Part shown: one piece after another, positions 1 through 8,126 of the stretch | How the letters are laid out: every line of letters starts with the position of its first letter | Numbering within the stretch: position 1 is the stretch's first letter | The notes under the pieces: model-generated | What the model saw: the letters and a program-made list of their open reading frames with translations, nothing else | Told to the model about the DNA's origin: nothing | Databases searched by the model: none | Source of the DNA: Betaproteobacteria bacterium | GTDB taxonomy: Bacteria; Pseudomonadota; Gammaproteobacteria; Burkholderiales; SG8-39 | Reading direction: 5' to 3' | Assembly (NCBI GenBank): GCA_004298295.1 | Contig: SCUH01000193.1 | Location: 1-14,771, forward strand | Length of the DNA: 14,771 nt | Program-made: the position numbers and the translations under genes

Positions 1-58
1 CTTCGGGCTCACGGCGGGCCGCCCTGCGCCGCTGCTCGATTCCGGGTCATTTTCGCAC

Positions 59-1030
59 ATGGTCGCACCGCAACTCAGCCTGGTGGTGCCCGTCTACAAC
101 GTCGCGCCTTTCCTGCCGCGTTGCCTGGAGAGCCTGGCAACGGAGCCGGCCGGCACGACCGAGGTGATCCTGGTGGACGACGGTTCCACCGATGCCTGCC
201 CCGAAACGCTCGCCGCGTGGGCCCAGGCGCGGCCGCATGCGCGCATCATCCGCCAGCCGAATGCCGGCCTGTCTGCGGCACGCAATACGGGCCTGGACCA
301 GGCGCGCGGCCGCTACCTCGCCTTCGTCGATTCCGACGACTACTACGACGCAGGCTATTACGGCCGGCTGGCGGCACTGTGCGAGGCGCAGGACCTCGAG
401 CTTGCGATCGGCAATGCCAGCTACCACTTCGAAGACGGTCGCGCGGGTCACGCCATCTATGCCGACGCGCCGCCGGCCGGCGTGATGCGCGGCGCCGATT
501 TCCTGCGCCATCGACTGCGCAACCGCACCCTGCTGCACATGGTCTGGATGCACCTCTACCGGCGTGACTGGCTCGAGCGGCATCGCCTGCGCTTCGTGCC
601 GGGGCTGATCCACGAGGACGTGCCGTGGACGACGCGGGTCCTGCTGCTTGCGCAGCGCGTGGCCTACGACCCGACGCCCGGCTACCACTACCGCCAGCGC
701 GTGCGTCGCTTCGGCACTGCGGATAACGACCACCGTCTGCAGGCAATCATCGACAGTGCAGCGCACAACGCGCGCGCGCTCGATGAGCTCGCGAACGGCG
801 TGCGCGGCGATGCGGAACTGCAGCGGCTGCTGCGCTGGCAGCTGGTCGACGGCGGCTTGTCGATCTTTCACAAGCTGCGCCAGCTCTCCGCCGCGCCGGC
901 GCGCCGCGAGCGCCTGCGCCATCTGCGCCGCGATGGCGTCATGGCACTGCTCTGGCGCAACGCCACCGAATTCGCGCAGCGCCGGCGCATCGCGCGCAAC
1001 TACCTCAAATCGCTGCTCGGTGCGGCCTGA
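59..1030 (+). CDS. Family 2 glycosyltransferase
   Basis: A 323-residue cytoplasmic GT-A fold glycosyltransferase. The N-terminus LSLVVPVYNV (6-15) and the DDGSTD segment (40-45) form the usual nucleotide-sugar pocket. NAGLSAARNTGL (68-79) follows, then the metal-binding DSDD (91-94). An HEDV motif (185-188) sits where GT2 enzymes carry the acceptor-side acidic pair. There are no membrane segments, so it probably acts on a lipid-linked or LPS acceptor at the inner face of the inner membrane. The sugar donor cannot be read from sequence. The ATG at 59 fits because GT2 proteins begin just before this first strand, although the frame stays open to the left edge. It heads the run of five glycosyltransferase genes; the next starts 13 bp after its stop. 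The family call is firm; a role in LPS core synthesis is inferred from the neighbours. Confidence 0.92.
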   Translation: MVAPQLSLVVPVYNVAPFLPRCLESLATEPAGTTEVILVDDGSTDACPETLAAWAQARPHARIIRQPNAGLSAARNTGLDQARGRYLAFVDSDDYYDAGYYGRLAALCEAQDLELAIGNASYHFEDGRAGHAIYADAPPAGVMRGADFLRHRLRNRTLLHMVWMHLYRRDWLERHRLRFVPGLIHEDVPWTTRVLLLAQRVAYDPTPGYHYRQRVRRFGTADNDHRLQAIIDSAAHNARALDELANGVRGDAELQRLLRWQLVDGGLSIFHKLRQLSAAPARRERLRHLRRDGVMALLWRNATEFAQRRRIARNYLKSLLGAA

Positions 1031-1043
1031 GCGCGCCCTGCCG

Positions 1044-2216
1044 ATGGCCACGCCCTGCTACCAGGTCAACCTGCAGCGCGGCTTCGGCGGCGGCGAGGTC
1101 TACACCGCGTTTTTCGCGCGTGCGCTGGGGGCGCTCGGCATTCGCAGCGTGCTCTTCGCGCATCCCGAGGCGGCGCATTGGCGCGCTCGGCTGCCGGAGG
1201 ACGCACAAGTCATCCCGGTCAGCGCGACGCAGCTGGCGCAGCGTCTTGCGGCGCTGCGCGGCGCCTGGGTGGTATTTCACACGCCGCTGCCGGGCGACGC
1301 CGTCGCCGCGCTGCACCGGGCGGGCGCCAGTGCGACCGCGTTCGCGCACATGCCGCTCTATGATCGCAACCCTGCCGTGCTCGAGCCCTATGATCTCGTC
1401 ATCCCGGTATCGCAGCACGTCGCGGACAGCCTGCGCGCCCGCGGCCTCACCCGGGTCCATGCCGAACCGCTGTATGGCGTCGCCGATCTGCGCGGGCGGC
1501 GCGGCGATCGCGCGACGCCGCTCCTGCGCCACAGCGTCTACGATTGGGACCGGCGCAAGCTGCGCGACCGCCTGCTGTCGCACGCGCACCCGTTGCTGGG
1601 GCGCCTGCGGCCGCGGCTGACTTTCACGCCCAGGCCGGGCATCGCGCTCGGCATCGTTTCGCGCCTCACGCCGATCAAGCAGTTCGCGCTGCTGTTTCGC
1701 CATCTCGCCCCGGTGCTGGCGCGCTTTCCGACTTTCCATCTTGAAATCTTCGGCAGCGGCGGCTATGCCTCGGTGCGCGACCTGCGCGCGGCGCTGGCGC
1801 CGATCCGCGCGCGCGCGCGCTTCTGGGGCGAGCAGCGCGAGGTGGGGGCCGCCTATGCCCGCATCGACTATCTGCTGACCGGCCTGCCGGAGAAGGAGGC
1901 GCTCGGCCTCAATGTGCTGGAGGCGCAGGCCTGCGGCGTTCCGGTGCTGGCCGTGGAAGCACCGCCCTTCACCGAGATCGTGGCCGCCGGAGTCACCGGG
2001 CTGTTCTACGCCGATCCGCGCCGCGATGCGGGCGCGGGCTTTGCGGCGTTGCTCGCGCGGCTCGCCGAGCGGCCCTTCGTGCTCGAACCTGCCGCGGCCG
2101 CCGCCCACCTGCAGAGGTTTTCCGAAGCCGCCTTCATGCTGCGCGTCGAGCGCCTGGTCGCCGAGGTGCGTCGGCGCGGTCTTTGGACCGGCGAGGCCGC
2201 GCGATGCGCCTCCTGA
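1044..2216 (+). CDS. Family 4 glycosyltransferase (GT-B fold)
   Basis: A 390-residue GT-B enzyme. The N-terminal domain opens with the glycine-rich acceptor loop GFGGGEVYT (13-21). The C-terminal domain has SRLTPIKQF (206-214), where GT4 enzymes hold the Arg/Lys pair for the donor diphosphate. It also has an E-x7-E motif with Glu285 and Glu293 in KEALGLNVLEAQACG. No signal peptide or membrane span is seen, so it is cytoplasmic or peripheral. The frame is open far upstream, but residues before the ATG at 1044 only shadow the preceding GT2 gene. The ATG gives a normal GT4 N-terminus and a 13-bp gap to the upstream stop. It overlaps the next gene by 13 bp, so translation is probably coupled. Donor and linkage are unknown; assembly of a surface glycan, likely LPS core, is inferred from context. 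Confidence 0.9.
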   Translation: MATPCYQVNLQRGFGGGEVYTAFFARALGALGIRSVLFAHPEAAHWRARLPEDAQVIPVSATQLAQRLAALRGAWVVFHTPLPGDAVAALHRAGASATAFAHMPLYDRNPAVLEPYDLVIPVSQHVADSLRARGLTRVHAEPLYGVADLRGRRGDRATPLLRHSVYDWDRRKLRDRLLSHAHPLLGRLRPRLTFTPRPGIALGIVSRLTPIKQFALLFRHLAPVLARFPTFHLEIFGSGGYASVRDLRAALAPIRARARFWGEQREVGAAYARIDYLLTGLPEKEALGLNVLEAQACGVPVLAVEAPPFTEIVAAGVTGLFYADPRRDAGAGFAALLARLAERPFVLEPAAAAAHLQRFSEAAFMLRVERLVAEVRRRGLWTGEAARCAS

Positions 2217-3154
2217 TCGGCTCTCGCAAGCCCTTCGCACCGCTCGAGGAAGCGCTCGCCGAAGCCGGCTGCGAATTGCTGCGCTGGATGCCGGGCGCGC
2301 CGCCGCCGGGGACCATTCAGGCCGATGCCGCCCTGATCGACCTGTGCGACCTGGCGCGCCATCTCGTGGCGGGCTGGCGCCTGCGGCGGATGCTGCGGCG
2401 CTCGGGCACGCCGGTCTTCGCGCTCGATCGCGACGCCCCCTGGCACAAGGGCGTGCGCACGCGCCGCCTGCGCGCGCTGCGCGCGCTGCGGCTGGTGGAC
2501 GTGTACGCCTCGCACTCGCTGCAGGACGCAACGCGCTTTGCCCCGGAAGCGGTCTATCTGCCGAACGCGGCCTGGACCCGGCACTACAACCTTGGGACTC
2601 GAACGCTGCAGGAACTGCGCGAACCATCGCGCTACCGTTACGACGTGTCGTTCATTGGCAACGTGGACGCGCAGCGTTATCGCGAGCACGCCGGGCGCGT
2701 GGAGTTTCTCGACGCCCTGCGCGCGCGGTTGTCCGCCGCCGGGGTCGCACTTCACGTTTTCGACGGCGAAGCGCTCGCCCCGGCCGCGCAGGTCGAGCTC
2801 ATCCAGGCGAGCCGCATCAACCTCAACTGCGGCGCGGCGGCCGATCACGGCAGCGTGCGCAGCTGGGGGCTGCCCGAGCGCTGCTACGGGGTCCCGGCCT
2901 GCGGCGGCTTTCTCCTCAGCGACCGGCGGCGCCACGCGCGGGACGACTTCACGCCGGGAAAGGAATGGATCGCCTTCGGCACGCTGGATGAATGCGTCGC
3001 CAGGATCGCCCACTTCCTGGCCCATTTCGACGAGTCTCGCGACATCGCCGAGGCCGCCCACCGGCGCGTAGTGCGCGACCACACGTACCGGCAGCGCGCG
3101 CAGCAGTTGCTGGGCCACATCGAGCGCTGGCACCGCAGCCGGGACCCGGCATGA
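2204..3154 (+). CDS. CgeB-like glycosyltransferase (glycosyl transferases group 1 type)
   Basis: A 316-residue protein with the layout of CgeB/DUF3880-type GT-B enzymes. The N-terminal half (1-140) is poorly conserved. A DVSFIGN strand (147-153) opens the C-terminal domain. INLNCG (205-210), the ERCYGVPACGGFLLSD core (225-240) and PGKEWIAFGTLDE (251-263) follow, the pattern of the C-terminal Glyco_trans_1_2 domain. A basic helical tail ends the protein. No signal peptide or membrane segment is seen. The ATG at 2204 (MRLLIGSRKP) is chosen over a TTG at 2183 because it starts at the first beta strand; it lies inside the end of the upstream GT4 gene. The stop overlaps the next gene as ATGA. Such proteins are found in spore-coat, maltosyl and capsule clusters, so the substrate here is unknown. 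Membership is judged from motifs only. Confidence 0.8.
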   Translation: MRLLIGSRKPFAPLEEALAEAGCELLRWMPGAPPPGTIQADAALIDLCDLARHLVAGWRLRRMLRRSGTPVFALDRDAPWHKGVRTRRLRALRALRLVDVYASHSLQDATRFAPEAVYLPNAAWTRHYNLGTRTLQELREPSRYRYDVSFIGNVDAQRYREHAGRVEFLDALRARLSAAGVALHVFDGEALAPAAQVELIQASRINLNCGAAADHGSVRSWGLPERCYGVPACGGFLLSDRRRHARDDFTPGKEWIAFGTLDECVARIAHFLAHFDESRDIAEAAHRRVVRDHTYRQRAQQLLGHIERWHRSRDPA

Positions 3155-4173
3155 GCGGGGCCGCAACCTCCGGACCGCGGATCCTCGTCATCCGGCGCGA
3201 GAACATCGGCGACCTGGTCTGCACCACGCCGCTCCTGCGCGCACTGCGCGCGCAGCTGCCCGGGGCCTGGATCGGGACGCTCGTAACCCGTTACACCGCG
3301 CCCGTGCTCGCGGGCAATCCGGACCTCGACCAGGTGTTCTCCTACCAGAAAGCGAAGCACCGTACGCCCGAGGAAAGCCTCACGGGCATTTACTGGCGGC
3401 GGCTCAAGACCATCGCGGAGCTCCGGGCGCTGCGCTGCGACTGGGTGCTGCTGCCCGGAGGCCCGCATGCGAGCGCGCTGCGTTTTGCAAAATGGATTTC
3501 TCCCGTGCGCACGCTGGTGCGCGGTCCCGAGGCCGTGGCGGCAGGGCCGCATGAAGTCGAGCAGGCTTGCAGCCTGCTCGCAGGCATGGGCCTGCGCGTC
3601 GCAGCGCCGCCGGCGCGTCTCGCTGCAGCGCCGGCCGAATGCGAAGCGCTGGCCGCGCGGGTGCGCGAGCACCTGGGATGGCGCCCGGAGCGGATCGTGG
3701 CGATCCACATCAGCGCCCGCAAGCCGTCCCAGCGCTGGGTCGGCGCACGGTTCGCCGAATTGATCCGGCGACTGCCCGCCCCCGCGGGCAGCGCCTTCAT
3801 GCTGCTCTGGGCACCGGGTTCGGAACGCAATCCGCGGCACCCCGGCGATGACGAAAAGGCGGCGCAGATCGAAGCCGCCCTGCGCGGCGTGCCGCTCGTG
3901 CCCATCGCCACGCGGCGGCTCGAAGAGCTGATTGCCGCACTGGCGCTGTGCGAGCGCGTGATCTGCGCCGACGGCGGCGCGATGCACCTCGCGGCCGCGC
4001 TCGGCAAACCGATGGTGTGCCTGTTCGGCGACTCCGACGCCGCGCGCTGGGGTCCCTGGCGCACGGTGCATGAGCTGCTGCAGCCGCCCTCGCGCAACGT
4101 CGCCGACATCATGGTAGAAGACGTCATGCAAGCCTACGGGCGCCTGTGCGCGCGAAACCCCTCCGGGACCTGA
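3151..4173 (+). CDS. Family 9 glycosyltransferase, heptosyltransferase-like
   Basis: A 340-residue GT9 protein of usual heptosyltransferase length. The N-terminus ILVIRRENIGDLVCTTPLLR (11-30) is the GT9 acceptor-side signature, with the conserved GD pair. The C-terminal nucleotide-sugar site is ADGGAMHLAAALGKP (273-287), with Asp274 and His279, followed by LFGDSDAARWGPW. Families WaaC, WaaF and WaaQ transfer L-glycero-D-manno-heptose from the ADP-sugar to inner-core LPS at the cytoplasmic face. This member does not match any one of the three closely enough to name. The ATG at 3151 overlaps the upstream stop (ATGA); upstream in-frame codons only cover the previous gene. A second GT9 gene starts 4 bp after its stop, so the two probably act one after the other on the same acceptor. 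Confidence 0.9.
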   Translation: MSGAATSGPRILVIRRENIGDLVCTTPLLRALRAQLPGAWIGTLVTRYTAPVLAGNPDLDQVFSYQKAKHRTPEESLTGIYWRRLKTIAELRALRCDWVLLPGGPHASALRFAKWISPVRTLVRGPEAVAAGPHEVEQACSLLAGMGLRVAAPPARLAAAPAECEALAARVREHLGWRPERIVAIHISARKPSQRWVGARFAELIRRLPAPAGSAFMLLWAPGSERNPRHPGDDEKAAQIEAALRGVPLVPIATRRLEELIAALALCERVICADGGAMHLAAALGKPMVCLFGDSDAARWGPWRTVHELLQPPSRNVADIMVEDVMQAYGRLCARNPSGT

Positions 4174-4177
4174 ACCG

Positions 4178-5284
4178 GTGAGCCCGCTCGAGGACGCCGT
4201 CCCGCTCGGCCAGGTGCGCCGGGCGTTGGTGATCAAGCTGCGCCACCATGGCGACGTGTTGCTCGCCAGTCCCGTGATCGCCGTACTCAAGAACCACGCG
4301 CCCAGGATCGAGGTCGACGCCCTCGTGTACGCCGACACCGCGCCGATGCTCGCGCTGCACCCGGCGCTCCACGAGCTGCACCAGATCGAGCGGGGCTGGA
4401 AGGACCTTGGCGCGCTCGCGCGCCTGGCGCGGGAATGGGCGCTTTACCGACGGCTCGCCGCGCGCCGCTACGACCTCCTCATCCACCTGACCGAAAGCTG
4501 GCGCGGCGCCTGGCTGGCGCGCGGCCTGCGCCCACGCTGGGCGGTGGCGCTGGAACACCGCGGCGGCGGCAAACGCTGGCGCAAGTGCTTCACGCATCTG
4601 GTGCCCGCGCCGCGTGGCGGCGGCCGCCATACCGTGGAAAGAAATCTCGACGCCCTGCGCCGCATCGGCGTGCAGCCTATCGAGGACGAGCGGCAGCTGG
4701 TGCTCGAGCCGGGCGAAGCCGCGCGGCAGGCGATCCGGACCTTGCTTTCGGCGCAGGGCCTGCAGGCACAGCGCTTCGTCCACATCCACCCCAGCTCGCG
4801 CTGGCAGTTCAAGTGCTGGACGACGCCGGGCTGGGCCGAGATCATCCGACGGCTGCAGGCGGCCGGCTGGCCGGTGGTGCTGACTACGGCGCCCGATGCG
4901 GGCGAGCAGGCGATGGCGGCCGCCATCCAGCAACGGCTCGAGCGGCCGGTGATCGACCTGAGCGGACGCCTTGCTCTGAAGGAACTGGCCGCGCTCGCCG
5001 GCGAAGCGCGGCTTTTCATGGGGGTCGATTCGGCGCCGATGCACATCGCCGCCGCGATGCGCACACCGGCGGTGGCGCTGTTCGGGCCCTCGGGCGAAGC
5101 CCTCTGGGCACCCTGGGGCGAGCCGCGTCGCGGCCGCCATCGCGTCGTCGCCAGCACGCGACACAACTGCCGGCCCTGCGGCCTCGACGGCTGCGGCGGC
5201 GGCAAGGTGAGCGACTGCCTCGAGACGCTCGACGCGGACGCCGTCTGGCGCGCGGTCAGCGAGGAACTTCAGGACCCGGCGTAG
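4178..5284 (+). CDS. waaQ: Putative lipopolysaccharide heptosyltransferase III (WaaQ/RfaQ-like)
   Basis: A 368-residue GT9 enzyme. The first domain has ALVIKLRHHGDVLLASPV (16-33). The FVHIHPSSRWQFKCW stretch (200-214) is typical of the WaaQ branch, which adds a branching heptose to HepII of the inner core. The second domain has GVDSAPMHIAAAM (282-294), with Asp284 and His289, then LFGPSGEALWAPW. A C-terminal cluster of four cysteines follows (C331, C334, C339, C347, in CRPCGLDGCGGG...DC), also seen in WaaQ-type proteins. The start is the GTG at 4178, 4 bp after the upstream stop; it gives the expected N-terminus and no ATG lies nearby. It is the last gene of the + strand operon, and its 3' end overlaps the convergent GT4 gene by 16 bp. 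The family is certain; the exact acceptor is inferred. Confidence 0.88.
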   Translation: MSPLEDAVPLGQVRRALVIKLRHHGDVLLASPVIAVLKNHAPRIEVDALVYADTAPMLALHPALHELHQIERGWKDLGALARLAREWALYRRLAARRYDLLIHLTESWRGAWLARGLRPRWAVALEHRGGGKRWRKCFTHLVPAPRGGGRHTVERNLDALRRIGVQPIEDERQLVLEPGEAARQAIRTLLSAQGLQAQRFVHIHPSSRWQFKCWTTPGWAEIIRRLQAAGWPVVLTTAPDAGEQAMAAAIQQRLERPVIDLSGRLALKELAALAGEARLFMGVDSAPMHIAAAMRTPAVALFGPSGEALWAPWGEPRRGRHRVVASTRHNCRPCGLDGCGGGKVSDCLETLDADAVWRAVSEELQDPA

Positions 5285-6375
5285 CGCGCGCTCACCGCCG
5301 CGAAAACCGCCTCCATGCGATCGAGCATCCGATCGTAGGAGAAATTCTCCACGCAGTGCCGGCGCGCCGCCTCCCCCAGCGCACGCCGCAGGCCTTCGTC
5401 CGCGGCGAGGCGCGCGATCGCTGCGGCGAGCGCGTGGGCATCGCGCGGCGGCACGATCAATGCCGTCGCTTCATGGGTGGCGAGTTCCGCAATGCTGCCC
5501 ACGGTGGTGGTGATGCAGGGCAGGCCGCACAGCATCGCCTGCACCAGCGCCTGCGGCACGCCTTCGTTGGCGTAGGACGGCAGCGCGAAGAGGTCGAACG
5601 CGTGCAGCCAGGGCACGACGTCCGCCTGATTGCCGGGCAGGTGCACGCGTTGCTGCAGGCCGAGCTGATCGATCTGCGCGCGCAGCGTCTCGCGCATCGG
5701 GCCGTCGCCCACGATCGCGAGCTCGATCGACTCCGGCAGCTGCGCCAGCGCTTCGATCAGGTAGCGATGCCCTTTCCAGCTGCGCAGCGTCGCGACGATA
5801 CCGACCAGGACGCGATCGGCGGGCAGGCCCAGCGCGGCGCGAGCCGTCGCGCGCGAGCCGGGCCGGAAGCGCCCGGCGTCGATCCCCGTCGGCACCGAGG
5901 CGAGGCGCGCGGGATCGAAACCGTTCACCTCGATCAGCTGGCGCCTGAGCGCTTCGCCCGTGGTGACGATCATCGCCGCCGAGCTCCGGTAAAGCCAGCG
6001 CGAGAGCGCGTTGCGCGCAACGGGCGCGGAGATATGGCGCGTGCGCACCACCGGATACGACCGGCCGGCGAGCCGCAACGCGAGCGCCACGAGCCACGAG
6101 TCGGTCGAGCTGTGCGTGTTCACGATATCGCAGGGGTTGCCGCGAAACCACGCCGCGAGCGCGCGCAGCCCGGCCAGGTTCTTGCGCGCGATCGGCAGCG
6201 CCACCACCGGCACCTGCCAGGCCGCGGACTCGGCGGCGATGCGCGCCTCGCCCGGGCAGAGGATGCGCACCGCGTGGCCGCGCCGCAGCAGCCCCTGCGA
6301 CTCGGCCAGGATGCGGATCTCCTGCCCGCCCCAGCCGAGCGAGGACTCGGTATGGACGATCGAAAGCGGTTTCAC
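5269..6375 (-). CDS. Family 4 glycosyltransferase with E-x7-Q motif
   Basis: A 368-residue GT-B protein. The N-terminal SIVHTESSLGWGGQEIRI (5-22) is the acceptor-domain glycine loop. VGIVATLRSWKGH (191-203) carries the donor-phosphate Arg/Lys pair, and IVGDGPMRE (221-229) follows. The catalytic motif reads EGVPQALVQAMLCGLP (271-286), so the second Glu of the usual E-x7-E is Gln279. The start is a GTG at 6375 that overlaps the msbA stop as GTGA; a frame open further upstream merely shadows msbA. It is last in the - strand set waaG-like/msbA/this gene, and its stop lies inside the end of the convergent waaQ-like gene. It has no membrane span, so it should act at the inner face of the inner membrane on LPS core or a related lipid-linked glycan. 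The donor sugar is unknown. Confidence 0.9.
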   Translation of the reverse strand: MKPLSIVHTESSLGWGGQEIRILAESQGLLRRGHAVRILCPGEARIAAESAAWQVPVVALPIARKNLAGLRALAAWFRGNPCDIVNTHSSTDSWLVALALRLAGRSYPVVRTRHISAPVARNALSRWLYRSSAAMIVTTGEALRRQLIEVNGFDPARLASVPTGIDAGRFRPGSRATARAALGLPADRVLVGIVATLRSWKGHRYLIEALAQLPESIELAIVGDGPMRETLRAQIDQLGLQQRVHLPGNQADVVPWLHAFDLFALPSYANEGVPQALVQAMLCGLPCITTTVGSIAELATHEATALIVPPRDAHALAAAIARLAADEGLRRALGEAARRHCVENFSYDRMLDRMEAVFAAVSARYAGS

Positions 6376-8126
6376 GCTTGCGAGGCGAACTGGATCCGGT
6401 AGAGCTTCGCGTACAGGCCCTCGCGCGCCAGCAGTTCGGCGTGCGTGCCGCTTTCCGCGATGCCACCGCGCTCCAGCACCACGATGCGGTCGGCGCGCTC
6501 GATGGTCGAGAGCCGGTGCGCGATCACGATGGTCGTGCGCCCGCGCATCAGCACCTCGAGCGCCGCCTGCACCGCGCGCTCGGATTCCGAATCGAGCGCC
6601 GAAGTGGCTTCGTCCAGGATCAGCACCGGCGCGTTCTTCAGCAGCGCGCGCGCGATCGCCAGGCGCTGGCGCTGGCCGCCCGACAGGCGCAGGCCGTTCT
6701 CGCCGATCAGCGTGCCGAGGCCCTCCGGCGTGGCGCCGATGAATTCCATGGCGTGCGCGGCCTCGGCCGCCGCGATCACCTCGGCCTCCGAGACCCCGCT
6801 CATGCGGCCGTAGGCGATGTTGGCACGGATCGAGTCGTTGAACAGCACCACTTCCTGCGACACGAGCGCGATGTTGCCGCGCAGGCTCTCCAGCGTCAGG
6901 TCCTGGATGTCCTGCCCGTCGAGCAGGATGCGGCCGCCGGCAGGCGAGTAAAAGCGCGGCAGCAGGTTGACCAGCGTGGTCTTGCCGCCGCCCGAAGGTC
7001 CCACCAGCGCGACGGTCTCGCCGGGACGCACGGCGAAGCTGACCCCGGACAGCGCGGCTTCGCTGCGCGTCGCGTAGGTGAAGCTCACGTCCTCGTAGCG
7101 CACTTCGCCGCGCGCGCGCTCGAGCCGCAGCGTGCCGCGGTCCTCCTCGATGGGCGCGTCGATCAGGCCGAACACGCTTTCGGCCGCCGCCAGTCCGCGC
7201 TGCAGCGGCGCGTTGACGTCGGTCAGGCGCTTGAGCGGCGCGAGCAGCATCAGCATCGCCGTGATGAACGAGGCGAATTCGCCCACCGTGGCGCGGCTGG
7301 CGAGCGAGTCCTCGAGCGCGATGTAAATGATGATGGCGAGCGCGAACGAGGCGAGGATCTGCGTCATCGGCACCGTCGCCGCCGCGGGAATCGTCTGCCG
7401 CATGTTGTAGCCGCGCAGCGTCTGGTTGGCACGCGCGAAGCGCCTCGCCTCGTAGTCCTGGCCGCCGAAGATCTTGACCACGCGCTGGCACTCGATGGTT
7501 TCCTGCAGCACCTGCACCAGCTCGCCCATCGCGTGCTGCGCTTCGCGCGCCATGCGCCGCAGGCGCCGCGAGAACAGGCGCACCACGAGCGCGATCGCCG
7601 GGCCCACCGCGAGCGCGATCAGGGTGAGCTTCCAGTTGAGGTAGAACAGCCACCCCAGCAGGCCGATGACCGCGATCGAATCCTTCACCACCACCGTGAG
7701 CACGCTGGTCGCGGCCGAGGTGACGCCGCCGACGTCGTAGGCGATGCGCGACAGCAGCACGCCCGAGCTGTGGTCGTCGAAAAAGCGCGTCGGCAGGCGC
7801 ACCAGGCGCTCGAACATCGCCGCGCGCAGGTCGAGAATGACGCGGTTGCCGACCCAGGCCAGCAGGTAGGACGAGACGAAGCTGAGTAGGCCGCGCGCGA
7901 GGAAAATCGCCACCAGCGCGGCGGCGAACCAGTGCGCGGGCAGGGCGGGCGCCTGGCCCCGGACGAAGCCGCCGTCGAGCAGCGGCTTCATCAGCGCCGG
8001 GAACAGCGGCTCGGTCGCGGCGGCCGCGATCATGCTGAGAATGGCGGCGCCGAAGGCCCTGGCGTGCGGCCGCACGTACGACAGCAACCGCAGGTAGAGC
8101 TCGCGGCTCGCGTTCGCCGTGCTCAT
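6372..8126 (-). CDS. msbA: Lipid A export ATP-binding/permease protein MsbA
   Basis: A 584-residue half-size ABC exporter. Residues 1-320 form the membrane domain, with hydrophobic spans near 25-45, 66-90, 140-180 and 250-295. The nucleotide-binding domain follows: Walker A GPSGGGKTT (376-384), Q-loop Gln424, signature LSGGQRQR (481-488), Walker B VLILDEA (501-507), D-loop SALD (509-512) and switch His537. The homodimer flips core-lipid A from the inner to the outer leaflet of the inner membrane using ATP. The length and motif spacing match MsbA; the LPS glycosyltransferases on both sides support it over a generic multidrug exporter. The ATG at 8126 overlaps the upstream WaaG-like stop (ATGA), and its own stop overlaps the next gene (GTGA), so all three are probably translationally coupled. 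No missing residues were seen. Confidence 0.95.
   Translation of the reverse strand: MSTANASRELYLRLLSYVRPHARAFGAAILSMIAAAATEPLFPALMKPLLDGGFVRGQAPALPAHWFAAALVAIFLARGLLSFVSSYLLAWVGNRVILDLRAAMFERLVRLPTRFFDDHSSGVLLSRIAYDVGGVTSAATSVLTVVVKDSIAVIGLLGWLFYLNWKLTLIALAVGPAIALVVRLFSRRLRRMAREAQHAMGELVQVLQETIECQRVVKIFGGQDYEARRFARANQTLRGYNMRQTIPAAATVPMTQILASFALAIIIYIALEDSLASRATVGEFASFITAMLMLLAPLKRLTDVNAPLQRGLAAAESVFGLIDAPIEEDRGTLRLERARGEVRYEDVSFTYATRSEAALSGVSFAVRPGETVALVGPSGGGKTTLVNLLPRFYSPAGGRILLDGQDIQDLTLESLRGNIALVSQEVVLFNDSIRANIAYGRMSGVSEAEVIAAAEAAHAMEFIGATPEGLGTLIGENGLRLSGGQRQRLAIARALLKNAPVLILDEATSALDSESERAVQAALEVLMRGRTTIVIAHRLSTIERADRIVVLERGGIAESGTHAELLAREGLYAKLYRIQFASQA

Noticed and set aside
1..58. 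A divergent or upstream gene at the left edge
   Set aside because: Only 58 bases are visible, with no stop in the GT2 frame and no convincing start on the other strand; nothing can be claimed.
1005..2627. Long antisense frames under the glycosyltransferase genes, such as 540 codons here and similar ones at 2006-3166, 2884-4338 and 4124-5164
   Set aside because: They are typical of high-GC coding DNA, have Arg/Ala/Gly-rich translations without motifs, and lie opposite genes with clear family signatures.
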